NCBI GenBank assembly: GCA_045537045.1
Contig: JAZSOS010000043.1
Coordinates: 1 to 64,000 of the forward strand
Source of the DNA: SIG480 sp045537045
Lineage (GTDB): Bacteria; Bacillota; Clostridia; Oscillospirales; JAAYXM01
Length of the DNA: 64,000 nt
Reading direction: 5' to 3'
This document shows, piece by piece, positions 55,317-63,978 of the stretch; positions within the stretch are counted from its first letter, which is position 1; the number at the start of each line of letters is the position of its first letter. The notes below the pieces were generated by a model that had not been told where the DNA came from, did not search any database, and saw only the letters and a program-made list of their open reading frames with translations. A program made the position numbers and the translations under genes.

Positions 55317-56057
55317 ATGAGAAGAATTATTAAAAAATTACCCGTATTCTGTATAATTGCGCTTGTTCTTGTTGCCTCTTTTTGGTGGGGAGAACCCTCT
55401 CCTATAACAGTGGAAAATCAAATTTGTCAGCCGCCGGAAAGCTGTGAGGATTGTGGAGAACCGGTGCTTGCCCGGAACGGGGAAAAAGAAGAAAAAACAC
55501 AGGATGCAGAATTGTTCGCGCCCGCTGGAAATAGCAAACCCACTGTTGAGGTAAGCGCGCAAAATTCGCAATCGTCGGAGAAAGAGCCTGCTGTGCCTGA
55601 AAAAAGCGCAAAGCAAGAAGCTGCAGAAGTTGAGAAAAAGCTTGCTTGCAGCTTCTCTGTGAGCTGCAACACTGCTCTTGCCAATATCAACCGGCTTGTT
55701 ACGGAAAAGCAAACGCTCATTCCGCCGGACGGCGTTTTGTATAAAAGGGAAGATGTTGTGTTTAATGAAGGTGACACGGTTTTTGATTTGCTTCTGCGTG
55801 AAATGACGGCAGCCGGTATACATATGGAATTTGTAAAAACACCTATGTACGGCAATGTATATATCGAAGGAATAGGCAACATTTATGAATTTGACTGCGG
55901 TGAGCTTTCCGGCTGGATGTACCGCGTAAACGGCATTTTTCCAAACTCCGGATGTGACGGATATAAGCTTAAGAACGGCGATAAGGTAGAATGGGTTTAC
56001 ACCTGCAATCTCGGCCACGATGTCGGCGGGGATTTTTCTGCACAAAACAGAGAATAA
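55317..56057 (+). CDS. Membrane-anchored DUF4430 (transcobalamin-beta-like) protein
   Basis: The product has 246 residues. N-terminal membrane anchor (FCIIALVLVASFWWG), Glu/Lys/Pro-rich spacer (~40-110), and C-terminal DUF4430: GDTVFDLLLREMTAAGIHMEFV, VYIEGIGNIYEFDCGELSGWMYRVNGIFP, GCDGYKLKNGDKVEWVYTCNLGHDVGGD. No barrel. With the preceding barrel-only protein it could make a two-part corrinoid receptor next to the ECF transporter. Confidence 0.85.
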   Translation: MRRIIKKLPVFCIIALVLVASFWWGEPSPITVENQICQPPESCEDCGEPVLARNGEKEEKTQDAELFAPAGNSKPTVEVSAQNSQSSEKEPAVPEKSAKQEAAEVEKKLACSFSVSCNTALANINRLVTEKQTLIPPDGVLYKREDVVFNEGDTVFDLLLREMTAAGIHMEFVKTPMYGNVYIEGIGNIYEFDCGELSGWMYRVNGIFPNSGCDGYKLKNGDKVEWVYTCNLGHDVGGDFSAQNRE

Positions 56058-56075
56058 AAGGAAAGGAGAGATAAA

Positions 56076-56948
56076 ATGAACGAATTTAAGGCATATCACC
56101 CTATTGTGAATTTTATGTATTTTGTATGCGTTATATGCTTTTCTGTGTTTCTTATGCACCCCGTATGCCTTTCTATCGATCTATTTTCGTCTCTTGCATA
56201 TCTTGCGGTGCTGAAAGGCAGAAAAGCGCTTCTTACGCACCTTTTGTATATGCTTCCTCTCGCCTTTGCTACCGCGCTTATAAACGCCGCGTTCAATCAT
56301 GAGGGCGCAACAATTATCACATATCTTCCGGGCGGGAATCCGCTGACACTTGAGTCGGTTGTTTATGGATTGTGTGCTGCGGCGATGATACTTTCCGTTA
56401 TATGCTGGTTTTCATGCTATAATGAGATTATGACAAGCGATAAATTCATTTATATTTTCGGTCGCGTTTCTCCGGCACTTGCATTGGTCTTTTCAATGAC
56501 GCTTCGGTTTGTCCCGCGCTTTGCTGGGAAACTCCGTGAAATAACAACTGCACGCAAAAGTCTCGGCAAAACTTTGGACAGCAAAAGCGTGCGGGAGAGG
56601 ATAAAGCGCGGACTTTCGGCGCTGTCTGCAACGCTGACGTGGGCGCTTGAAAATTCAATTGAAACTGCCGACAGTATGAAAGCAAGGGGGTATGGGCTAC
56701 CGGGCAGAACCACATTTTCAATCTATACATTTGAAAAAAAAGACAAAATAACACTGGCACTTCTTTTTGCTCTTTCGCTTTGTGTAATTTACGGGCGCAT
56801 TTGCGGGGCACTACGCTTTTCGTATTTTCCGCGCTTTGGTGCATTGAGAAGTGATTTTATCAGTATATTGGCAGCAACCAGCTATCTCTTGCTGTGTATA
56901 GCACCGATTATAATAGAACTTAAGGGGGCGAGAAGATGGAAGAATTAA
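56076..56948 (+). CDS. Energy-coupling factor transmembrane protein EcfT
   Basis: The product has 290 residues with several membrane helices (IVNFMYFVCVICFSVFL; ALATALINAAF-type; LSVICWFSCYNEIM). The ATPase-coupling Ala-Arg-Gly motif is in DSMKARGYGLPGRTTF (~residues 200-215), preceded by RFVPRFAGKLREI. Couples EcfA ATP hydrolysis to movement of the S component. Overlaps the next gene by 13 bp. Confidence 0.9.
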   Translation: MNEFKAYHPIVNFMYFVCVICFSVFLMHPVCLSIDLFSSLAYLAVLKGRKALLTHLLYMLPLAFATALINAAFNHEGATIITYLPGGNPLTLESVVYGLCAAAMILSVICWFSCYNEIMTSDKFIYIFGRVSPALALVFSMTLRFVPRFAGKLREITTARKSLGKTLDSKSVRERIKRGLSALSATLTWALENSIETADSMKARGYGLPGRTTFSIYTFEKKDKITLALLFALSLCVIYGRICGALRFSYFPRFGALRSDFISILAATSYLLLCIAPIIIELKGARRWKN

Positions 56949-59386
56949 GAATAAGCAACGTATCATTTACATATCCCGGCAGGGAAAAAGCGGTGCTGTG
57001 CGATGTTTCTTTTTGCGCAAACTGCGGAGAGTTCATAACGCTGTGTGGAAAATCCGGCTGCGGAAAAACAACTCTTCTGCGCCTTATGAAGCCGTCTGTC
57101 TCGCCTATCGGTGAATTTTCTGGGCAGATAACTATAACCGGCACGGATATAGCAAAGCTTTCCGAGCACGTCGAATGTGAAAAAATCGGATTTGTTATGC
57201 AATCTCCGGAAAATCAGATAGCAACGGATAAGGTCTGGCATGAGCTTGCTTTCGGTCTTGAAAGTCTGGGCGTAAGAAACGCGGAAATACGCGCTCGCGT
57301 TGCAGAAACAGCGGCGTTTTTTGGGATGGATTCGTGGTTTCACAAAAAAACATCAGAGCTTTCCGGCGGGCAGAAGCAGCTTCTTTGCCTTGCATCTATT
57401 ATGGTTATGAATCCTTCCGTAATCATTCTCGACGAGCCGACAAGCCAGCTTGACCCCATTTCCGCAGGGGAGTTTTTAAGAACGCTTAAACGACTCAATA
57501 TGGAGCTTGGTATAACCGTCATTTTGTCTGAGCAACGCCTTGAAGAGGCACTTCCGCTCTCTGACAGAGTTGTTGTTCTCGATGACGGGAAAGTGATTGC
57601 GGATGGCACAGTTGATGAGATAAGCCGCGCCTTGGCTGCACTGAATCACCCAATGTGCCGCGCTCTTCCGACGCCTGTGCGCGTCCACTCGGTTCTTGAC
57701 GGAAAATCACCGTGTCCCATAACTGTTTCGGAAGGAAAACGCTGGCTGACTGACTTTTCCGAGATGCATAGCTTTTCATCTGAATTTATATCTGTCGAAA
57801 ATGCGTCCGAACCGGAGTGTATGCCTGCAATTGACGCCCGCGGAGTGTGTTTCGGATACTCGCGCGAGTGTCCTGACGTCGTGAAAAACCTGCATTTTAA
57901 GGCATATCCGGGGCAAATTTCTGCCATAGTCGGAGGTAACGGTGCGGGAAAGAGCACTGCACTCTCTCTTGTGGCAGGTTTGGAGACTTTACAGCACGGA
58001 GAGATACTGGTTTTCGGGAGCAAACTCTCAAAAACGAAGAATTTATATGACGGAATGTTAGGATATATGCCGCAGGATGTTCAGACTCTTTTTGCTGAAA
58101 AAACGGTGCATGATGAGCTGTATGCGCTTCTTTCAAAAAAGGATACATCGGAAAATGATAAGAACGAAAGGATAAAAAACGTTATATCACTTTGCTCCTT
58201 GTCCGGCCTTGAGCTTTCTCATCCGTACGATTTGTCCGGAGGGGAACAGCAGCGTCTTGCGCTCGCGATGCTTCTGCTGCGCGAACCGCGCATCCTTCTT
58301 CTGGACGAGCCGACAAAAGGAATGGATGCAAGCTTCAAAGATGTTTTCGCCTCTCTTTTAAATACACTTAAATCACGCGGAGTTGCAATTGTAATGGTGT
58401 CGCATGATGTTGAGTTTTGCGCGGAATATGCTGATACCTGCTCTCTTTTCTTTGACGGAGCCGTTGTATCTTATGCACCTGCGCGAGAATTTTTTGTCGG
58501 TAAAAGCTTTTATACGACCTCGGCAAACCGTATGGCGCGAAAGTTGATTCCAAAAGCTGTTACTGCAGATGATATCATCAGAGCTTTTGGAGGTGAACTG
58601 CCTCCAAAGCCGCAGATTGATGCGGAATATCCGCCGAAAGGAAATAGTGACTTAGGGAACGTAAAGTATAATAACTTTTCACCATCCAAGCTCTCGAACC
58701 GTCTGGTTTTAAGTATGATATTCTCTCTCGTTGCAATTGTCGCAACCGTTTATTGGGGAGTTTTCGTTTTTGAAACCGGAAGGTATTATTTTCTCAGCTT
58801 ACTTATAATTCTTGAGGCAATTGTTCCGTTCTGCCTTTCGTTTGAAAGGCGTAAACCTCGAGCGAGAGAGCTGATAACGGTAAGTGTTCTGTGTGCAGTC
58901 GCCGTTGCCGGACGTGCAGCATTTTTCATGGTGCCGCAGTTTAAGCCCGTTGCCGCAATAGTAATTATTGCGGGAGTAGCATTTGGCGGAGAATGCGGAT
59001 TTCTTGTCGGCGCGATTTCCGGCTTTGCATCCAATTTCTTTTTTGGTCAGGGACCGTGGGCTCCGTGGCAGATGCTGGCTTTTGGAACGATAGGTCTGCT
59101 TGCAGGAGTGCTTTCCTCAATGCGCATATTAAAAAATAACCGCGTTCTTCTTTCTGTGTTCGGCTTTGCGGTAACTCTTGTAATATACGGCGGGCTTTTG
59201 AATCCCGCTTCTGTTCTTATGTGGCAACATAATCCTGGATTAGAAATGATTCTCTCATCATATATTGTGGGACTGCCGTTTGATATAATTCACGCCGCAT
59301 CCACCGCATTCTTTTTGTGGTTTATCGCCTGCCCGATGCTTGAAAAGCTTGAGAGGATAAAAATAAAGTATAATGTTTTACGCTGA
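56936..59386 (+). CDS. Fused EcfA-EcfA ATPases with EcfS substrate-binding domain
   Basis: The product has 816 residues. First ABC (~1-230): Walker A CGKSGCGKTTL, signature LSGGQKQLLCLA, Walker B VIILDEPTSQLDP. Second ABC (~290-520): GGNGAGKSTALS, LSGGEQQRLALAML, ILLLDEPTKGMD. Residues ~588-816 are membrane helices (LVLSMIFSLVAIVATVYW; ... AVAVAGRAAFFMVPQFKPVAAIVIIAGVAFGGECGFLVG, in parts; GFASNFFFGQGPWAPWQ), an ECF S-component. So one chain carries both ATPases and the substrate-binding membrane part. By riboswitch and neighbours the substrate should be cobalamin or a precursor (CbrT-like role). Confidence 0.88.
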   Translation: MEELRISNVSFTYPGREKAVLCDVSFCANCGEFITLCGKSGCGKTTLLRLMKPSVSPIGEFSGQITITGTDIAKLSEHVECEKIGFVMQSPENQIATDKVWHELAFGLESLGVRNAEIRARVAETAAFFGMDSWFHKKTSELSGGQKQLLCLASIMVMNPSVIILDEPTSQLDPISAGEFLRTLKRLNMELGITVILSEQRLEEALPLSDRVVVLDDGKVIADGTVDEISRALAALNHPMCRALPTPVRVHSVLDGKSPCPITVSEGKRWLTDFSEMHSFSSEFISVENASEPECMPAIDARGVCFGYSRECPDVVKNLHFKAYPGQISAIVGGNGAGKSTALSLVAGLETLQHGEILVFGSKLSKTKNLYDGMLGYMPQDVQTLFAEKTVHDELYALLSKKDTSENDKNERIKNVISLCSLSGLELSHPYDLSGGEQQRLALAMLLLREPRILLLDEPTKGMDASFKDVFASLLNTLKSRGVAIVMVSHDVEFCAEYADTCSLFFDGAVVSYAPAREFFVGKSFYTTSANRMARKLIPKAVTADDIIRAFGGELPPKPQIDAEYPPKGNSDLGNVKYNNFSPSKLSNRLVLSMIFSLVAIVATVYWGVFVFETGRYYFLSLLIILEAIVPFCLSFERRKPRARELITVSVLCAVAVAGRAAFFMVPQFKPVAAIVIIAGVAFGGECGFLVGAISGFASNFFFGQGPWAPWQMLAFGTIGLLAGVLSSMRILKNNRVLLSVFGFAVTLVIYGGLLNPASVLMWQHNPGLEMILSSYIVGLPFDIIHAASTAFFLWFIACPMLEKLERIKIKYNVLR

Positions 59387-59397
59387 ATATAAACAAA

Positions 59398-59435
59398 CCT
59401 GCGGTCAGGCTGATTGATTACAGCCTGACCGCAGG
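59398..59435. terminator. Terminator of the cobalamin operon
   Basis: CCTGCGGTCAGGCTG / CAGCCTGACCGCAGG, 15-bp perfect stem. Lies between convergent genes, so it may serve both. Confidence 0.85.
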
Positions 59436-59476
59436 TGCAATTTATAATTTAATTCTTCAAAACTGAGTTACTGTGC

Positions 59477-60196
59477 TTACAGATTTTTTTCACAGAACTC
59501 GAGGTCTTCCATTGTGTTTACGCCATATATTTCGCAGGTGTCGCCGATTGTGTATGCATCAACTTTTTTGCCGTCGGCAATGAAAAGCTTCGGGACATCT
59601 GTGAGGTAGTACTCGCCCTGTGCGTTGTCGTTGCGGAGCTTTGAGAGGTTTTCAAAAAGTGCCTTGGAGTCAAAGACGTAAACGCCCACGTTAAGCTCTC
59701 TTATTGCCGCCTGCTCAGGCGTGCAGTCCTTTTGTTCAACGATATCTACGATCTTTCCATTCTCGCGTATGATGCGTCCGTATGCAAGCTCGGACTCGGA
59801 AATTGCAGTAAGGAATGTGCAGTCCGCGCCGGACTCTTCATGCTGCTTTACCATGTTTTCATATGTTTCTTTCTTCAGCATCGGCATATCTCCGTAAAGA
59901 ACGAGAACGCTGCCGTCATAATCCTTGAAGAAATCCTTCGCGCTTGCAACTGCGTGCCCTGTGCCGAGCTGTTCTTCCTGTGTTGCAAACTTGTAATCGC
60001 CCTTCGTCTTTTCAATTACCATCTCGCGCTTGTAGCCGACAACAATAACCGTGTCCTCCTGCGGGATAAAGCTGATGTTGTCAAGAACATAGGAGAGAAG
60101 TGCGCGACCCTTTGCTTCACGCAAAACCTTGGGGGAATTGAACTTCTCACTCTGCAGTCTTTTTCCTTTTCCTGCTGCTAAAACTATTGCCTTCAT
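59477..60196 (-). CDS. GlmU-like sugar-nucleotide pyrophosphorylase, short form
   Basis: The product has 239 residues from ATG 60196. AIVLAAGKGKRLQSEKFNSPKVL (in parts: LAAGKGKRL ... SPKVL), TQEEQLGTGHAVASAKDFF, LVLYGDMPML and ELNVGVYVFDSKAL are the UTP/N-acetylglucosamine-1-P motifs of the GlmU N-domain. The left-handed beta-helix acetyltransferase half is absent, so this is a stand-alone uridylyltransferase. Confidence 0.88.
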   Translation of the reverse strand: MKAIVLAAGKGKRLQSEKFNSPKVLREAKGRALLSYVLDNISFIPQEDTVIVVGYKREMVIEKTKGDYKFATQEEQLGTGHAVASAKDFFKDYDGSVLVLYGDMPMLKKETYENMVKQHEESGADCTFLTAISESELAYGRIIRENGKIVDIVEQKDCTPEQAAIRELNVGVYVFDSKALFENLSKLRNDNAQGEYYLTDVPKLFIADGKKVDAYTIGDTCEIYGVNTMEDLEFCEKNL

Positions 60197-60215
60197 TTTA
60201 TGTAAACTTCCTTTC

Positions 60216-60725
60216 TTAAGCACGAACAAGTGCTTCTGTTATTTCGCAGATATACATCTTGTGATAGGTGTCACCGTCATACCATTTAAGCGGCGCTTTG
60301 TCAAGAAACTCAAAGTCTTCGACATTTGCAGTGCATATCTTCTTACAGTTTAAAATTATTCTTGCCTCATCAAATCCCACACCGCCGGCATCAAGTGTGA
60401 TAGGGGAGAGTTTGCATTCTTTCGCTTTGTCGATATCTCTGCCACTTTTTTTGCCGCAGAGATTTAAAACCTCGCGATAGTCCTCGGTGAAAAAGTTAAG
60501 CGACATCTCATCGAGCTTTTCTGTAAACTCATATGTGTATCTTGTGGGACGGATAAAAACAAACGCAACATGCTTCATCCAGAGATATCCGACACCAAGC
60601 CAGTTGGCTGTCATCATATTATAATTGTCGGTATCTCCTGCAGTGATGAGTGTCCAGTCTTTTGCAATAAGCTTAAACATATTGTCAGAAAGCTGTTCGG
60701 GATTTACAGATTTAAAACCGTTCAA
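60216..60725 (-). CDS. Flavin reductase family protein
   Basis: The product has 169 residues from TTG 60725 (preceded by GAGGTG; ATG 60743 lacks an RBS). FMN-binding split-barrel pattern: LIAKDWTLITAGDTDNYNMMTANWLGVGYLW, FVFIRPTRYTYEF, SLNFFTEDYREVLNLCGKKSGRD, IILNCKKICTANV. Probably an NAD(P)H:FMN reductase-type protein. Confidence 0.88.
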   Translation of the reverse strand: MNGFKSVNPEQLSDNMFKLIAKDWTLITAGDTDNYNMMTANWLGVGYLWMKHVAFVFIRPTRYTYEFTEKLDEMSLNFFTEDYREVLNLCGKKSGRDIDKAKECKLSPITLDAGGVGFDEARIILNCKKICTANVEDFEFLDKAPLKWYDGDTYHKMYICEITEALVRA

Positions 60726-60901
60726 AAAATTCACCTCATACATTTTTTCTTCTCTAATAAGTATATCAGCAATTTTGTGGTTTTACAAGTGTTTGATTGC
60801 AAAAAAGTACGTGCTTTTTTAAAAATCTCTTGCCTTTTGCATAATTGTACGCTTCTTTTGCACTAAAAGACGGACTTGGGATGCAAAGTTTAAGCTTTAT
60901 A

Positions 60902-60934
60902 TGTAAAGAACCACCCATCGGGTGGTTCTTTACA
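60902..60934 (-). terminator. sigF terminator
   Basis: TGTAAAGAACCACCC / GGGTGGTTCTTTACA, 15-bp perfect palindrome with 3-nt loop. The sigF stop codon lies inside the stem. Confidence 0.8.
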
Positions 60935-61631
60935 TATATTCCCGCAGATTTTTCAGTGCTGTACGCTCAATTCTTGATACCTGTACCTGAGATATGTTCA
61001 TAACCTTAGCTGTTTGTTGTTGGGTCATGCAACGGAAAAAACGCAGCATTATAACAACCCGCTCACGCTGCGCAAGCTTTTCTATCGCCTGTGAAAGTGT
61101 TATATATTCGAGAGTGTTGTCCTCGATTCCATGATTTCCGAGAAGCTCCTCCAACGTTTGCCCATCCTCGGTTATTTCGCGGTCTAGCGACGCTGTTTGT
61201 GCCGTTGCACATTCTGCCTGTGCAATTTCTTCAGATGTAAGTCCGGTCTCTGCAGAAAGCTCGGAAAGCGTTGCTTCCCGCCCGAGACGGACACAAAGTT
61301 CAGCGGCGGCACGGCGTGTTTTTGCGGCATTTTCTTTAAGGGTTCGGCTTACTTTTACTGTTCCGTCATCACGCAAAAATCTGCGTATTTCTCCGGTTAT
61401 CTTAGGAACGGCATATGTTGAGAACTGATTTCCCAGACTGTCATCGAAGCCGTGAACCGCTTTTATCAGACCTACGCATCCAAGCTGATATAAATCATCT
61501 GCATCCGTTCCGCGTCCCAGAAAACGCTTCACGATACTCCATACAAGAGGGGAGTTTTCGCGTATTATCTGTTCAAACGCTTCTTCGCTTCCTTCCTTTG
61601 CTTTAAGTATGAGCTCAACTGTTTTTGTCAC
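60930..61631 (-). CDS. sigF: Sporulation sigma factor SigF
   Basis: The product has 233 residues from GTG 61631 (GGAGGAGCGACAC upstream). Region 2 (DDLYQLGCVGLIKAVHGFDDSLGNQFSTYAVPKITGEIRRFLRDDG, in parts), region 3 (LSELSAETGLTSEEIAQAE) and region 4 (TQQQTAKVMNISQVQVSRIERTAL). First forespore sigma factor. Third gene of the spoIIA operon; overlaps spoIIAB by 17 bp. Confidence 0.96.
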   Translation of the reverse strand: MTKTVELILKAKEGSEEAFEQIIRENSPLVWSIVKRFLGRGTDADDLYQLGCVGLIKAVHGFDDSLGNQFSTYAVPKITGEIRRFLRDDGTVKVSRTLKENAAKTRRAAAELCVRLGREATLSELSAETGLTSEEIAQAECATAQTASLDREITEDGQTLEELLGNHGIEDNTLEYITLSQAIEKLAQRERVVIMLRFFRCMTQQQTAKVMNISQVQVSRIERTALKNLREYM

Positions 61632-62073
61632 GTGTCGCTCCTCCGGCGCGCATTGAAATTTTCTTTCGCATCGTAACGGTTGTTCCTTTTCCGCTCACGG
61701 AGCGTATTTTAAGATTATCCGTAAAGCTTTCCATTATCGTAAAACCCATACCGGAACGGTCATCTCCGCCGGTGGTGAACATAGGGGTTTTCGCTTGCTC
61801 GATATCGCTTATTCCGAGTCCTCGGTCGCGTACTGAAATTTCAAATAAGTTGTTCTCTAAAATCCTTAGCTTTATGTAGATTTTCCCTACGCAGTCGGGA
61901 TAAGCGTGAACTATGCAGTTTGTAACAGCTTCACTTACTGCAGTTTTTATATCGCCTATCTCTTCAAGCGTAGGGTCAAGCTGTGCCGCAAAAGCGGCAA
62001 CTGCGGCGCGGGCATAGCCTTCATTTGAAGATTTGCTCGGAAAAGTCAGGGTTACTTCATTTGTAATTTTCAT
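61615..62073 (-). CDS. spoIIAB: Anti-sigma-F factor SpoIIAB
   Basis: The product has 152 residues. GHKL-kinase motifs: AVSEAVTNCIVHAYPD (N box), SVRDRGLGISDIEQAKTP (G1), GMGFTIMESFTD (G2). Binds and inhibits SigF and phosphorylates SpoIIAA. The tail (MRAGGATRDKNS) overlaps the sigF start. Confidence 0.96.
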   Translation of the reverse strand: MKITNEVTLTFPSKSSNEGYARAAVAAFAAQLDPTLEEIGDIKTAVSEAVTNCIVHAYPDCVGKIYIKLRILENNLFEISVRDRGLGISDIEQAKTPMFTTGGDDRSGMGFTIMESFTDNLKIRSVSGKGTTVTMRKKISMRAGGATRDKNS

Positions 62074-62085
62074 AGGTAATCTCCT

Positions 62086-62418
62086 TTATACGTTTACTTT
62101 GTCTTTTTCCCGTTCGGAAATATTCAGAAGTTTGCATATTCCCGCAGCGGAGAAAACTTTATATGCCTGCTTAGATACGTTTATCACGCAAAAGCTGCTG
62201 CCGACGGAAACAGCTCTTTTGTATGCACCGATTACAAGTGCGATTCCCGAGCTGTCCATAAAGCTGACCCGCTCAAAATCAATAACAAGCCTTACGGGAA
62301 GTTCTATATCCGTTATTGCTGCAATTTCCGGAATGGCCCGCCGCGCTGCGTGATGGTCAAGCTCTCCTGAAAGAATTATTTTAAGCTCACCGCCGCTTCT
62401 CTCTGATGATACCTTCAT
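62086..62418 (-). CDS. spoIIAA: Anti-anti-sigma factor SpoIIAA
   Basis: The product has 110 residues, STAS fold: KIILSGELDHHAAR, and the phosphorylated serine in VSFMDSSGIALVIGAYKRAV. Releases SigF when dephosphorylated by SpoIIE. First gene of the operon, 12 nt before spoIIAB. Confidence 0.96.
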   Translation of the reverse strand: MKVSSERSGGELKIILSGELDHHAARRAIPEIAAITDIELPVRLVIDFERVSFMDSSGIALVIGAYKRAVSVGSSFCVINVSKQAYKVFSAAGICKLLNISEREKDKVNV

Positions 62419-62501
62419 TTTGCACGTCCTTTCTGTTTCTTGCTATAAGTTATAATACACCAGATTTTGTGCGATATATGTAAAATTCTGGAGACAAAAC
62501 A

Positions 62502-62530
62502 AAAAAATCCCCCGGATGGGGGATTTTTTA
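62502..62530 (-). terminator. htrA terminator
   Basis: AAATCCCCC / GGGGGATTT, 9-bp stem, T-rich on both sides; between htrA and spoIIAA. Confidence 0.85.
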
Positions 62531-62541
62531 GCTATTGTTTA

Positions 62542-63978
62542 TTAACTTGCTTCGGATTGGGCGGTTGATAGTGTCGCTTCATCCATAAGGATAACCTCAA
62601 TATCAACTTCCTGTGAGTTTCTGTAAATCGTAAGAGTTACCTTATCACCGGCTGTAAAGTTGTCGCGTATTTTCTTAATTTCAGCGGTGGAGGAAAGCGC
62701 AGTGCCGTTCATCTTCGTTATGATGTCGCCGCGTCTGATTCCTTTCTTGAATGCATCGGAATACGGGTGAACGTAATCAATGAGAAGACCGGCAGGGAGT
62801 CCATAGAACATAGAGTCGCGCTCACTCAGCGTCGTTCCGCTGATTCCGATTGAAGGACGGCCTTTTACATAGCCTCGCGAAATAAGCTCATCTATTATCG
62901 GTTTTGCCGTATTTATCGGAATTGCAAATCCGAGCCCTTCGTAGTATGATATACCGACCTTTACGGTGTTAATACCTATTACCTGACCAAATTCATTGAC
63001 AAGAGGCCCGCCGGAGTTTCCAGGGTTTATGGATGCATCCGTCTGGATAAGAGTCATTGTTCTGTCCTCGACGATTATGTCGCGGTTTATTGCGGAAATT
63101 ATGCCGTAGGTAACAGTGTTCTGAAGCTGAAGTCCTGCAGGGTTTCCTATCGCAATTGCCGGATCGCCCTGCTCAAGCTTGTCGGAATCGCCGAACTCTG
63201 CCGCTTTAAGTCCTGTTGCATTTACCTTGATTACTGCAAGGTCAGAGCGTGAATCCGAGCCGATAAGGCGTGCGTCGTACGTTTCACCATTGTCAAGAAC
63301 AACCTGAATGGTTGTCATGCCTTCAATTACGTGGTTATTCGTGATTATATATCCGTCCTCGGACATGATGATGCCTGAACCCACGGAAGACGATGAGAAG
63401 TTTGCAGAGCTTTGGCAGGTAACGCCGACAACGGATGCACGTACCTTTTCGGATACCTGCTTGACCGTAAGAGCACCATCTGTGGTTTTCGCGCCTTCGG
63501 ATTTCGGAGATTCGTTTATAGTTAGGTGCTCATCAACCAATTGCTCGTCAACAAAATTCTCTATCGCACCATGGGGGTTAACAGGTGCGTCTGAGTGGGA
63601 GAACTTAAGGAAAGCTACGATAAGAGTAGCAGAGATTATAAGATACAGTGCGCCGATAACACATATAAGAACTACCACCCACGTCGGAGTTCTTCTTGAT
63701 GTGTATTGCATGTTTATCGGACCGTGTGCGGCGTAAGCACCGTTGTCAAAGGGCGGGGGAGTCGGCTGCCCGGAAAAGGACTCCTGCTGTGTCTGTTCCT
63801 CGGTAGGCTTTTCTTCGCCCGGCACCGCCTGTTCTTCAGAGTTGATTTTTGCTTCTGTTGCCTCCGAAGTTTCGTCGTTGGGAAGAACAGTAGCCTCAGC
63901 TTCGGCTTCGTCATTTACGGCAGGAACGGTGTTTTCTTCGTTTTCGCCGTTTTGGTTGTTCATTAATTCATCGTTCAT
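62542..63978 (-). CDS. HtrA/DegP-type membrane-anchored serine protease
   Basis: The product has 478 residues from ATG 63978 (AAGGAGG). An acidic cytoplasmic N-terminus (~1-100), one membrane helix (VVVLICVIGALYLIISATLIVAFL-type, ~100-124), protease domain with His in ITNNHVIEG, Asp in SRSDLAVIKV and Ser in NPGNSGGPL, and a C-terminal PDZ (IDYVHPYSDAFKKGIRRGDIITKMNG). Degrades misfolded exported proteins on the outer face of the membrane. Confidence 0.95.
   Translation of the reverse strand: MNDELMNNQNGENEENTVPAVNDEAEAEATVLPNDETSEATEAKINSEEQAVPGEEKPTEEQTQQESFSGQPTPPPFDNGAYAAHGPINMQYTSRRTPTWVVVLICVIGALYLIISATLIVAFLKFSHSDAPVNPHGAIENFVDEQLVDEHLTINESPKSEGAKTTDGALTVKQVSEKVRASVVGVTCQSSANFSSSSVGSGIIMSEDGYIITNNHVIEGMTTIQVVLDNGETYDARLIGSDSRSDLAVIKVNATGLKAAEFGDSDKLEQGDPAIAIGNPAGLQLQNTVTYGIISAINRDIIVEDRTMTLIQTDASINPGNSGGPLVNEFGQVIGINTVKVGISYYEGLGFAIPINTAKPIIDELISRGYVKGRPSIGISGTTLSERDSMFYGLPAGLLIDYVHPYSDAFKKGIRRGDIITKMNGTALSSTAEIKKIRDNFTAGDKVTLTIYRNSQEVDIEVILMDEATLSTAQSEAS

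Noticed and set aside
55338..56159. 273-codon minus-strand ORF opposite the DUF4430 gene
   Set aside because: Shadow of a coding strand with signal anchor, RBS and family motifs; the reverse frame has no RBS or motifs.
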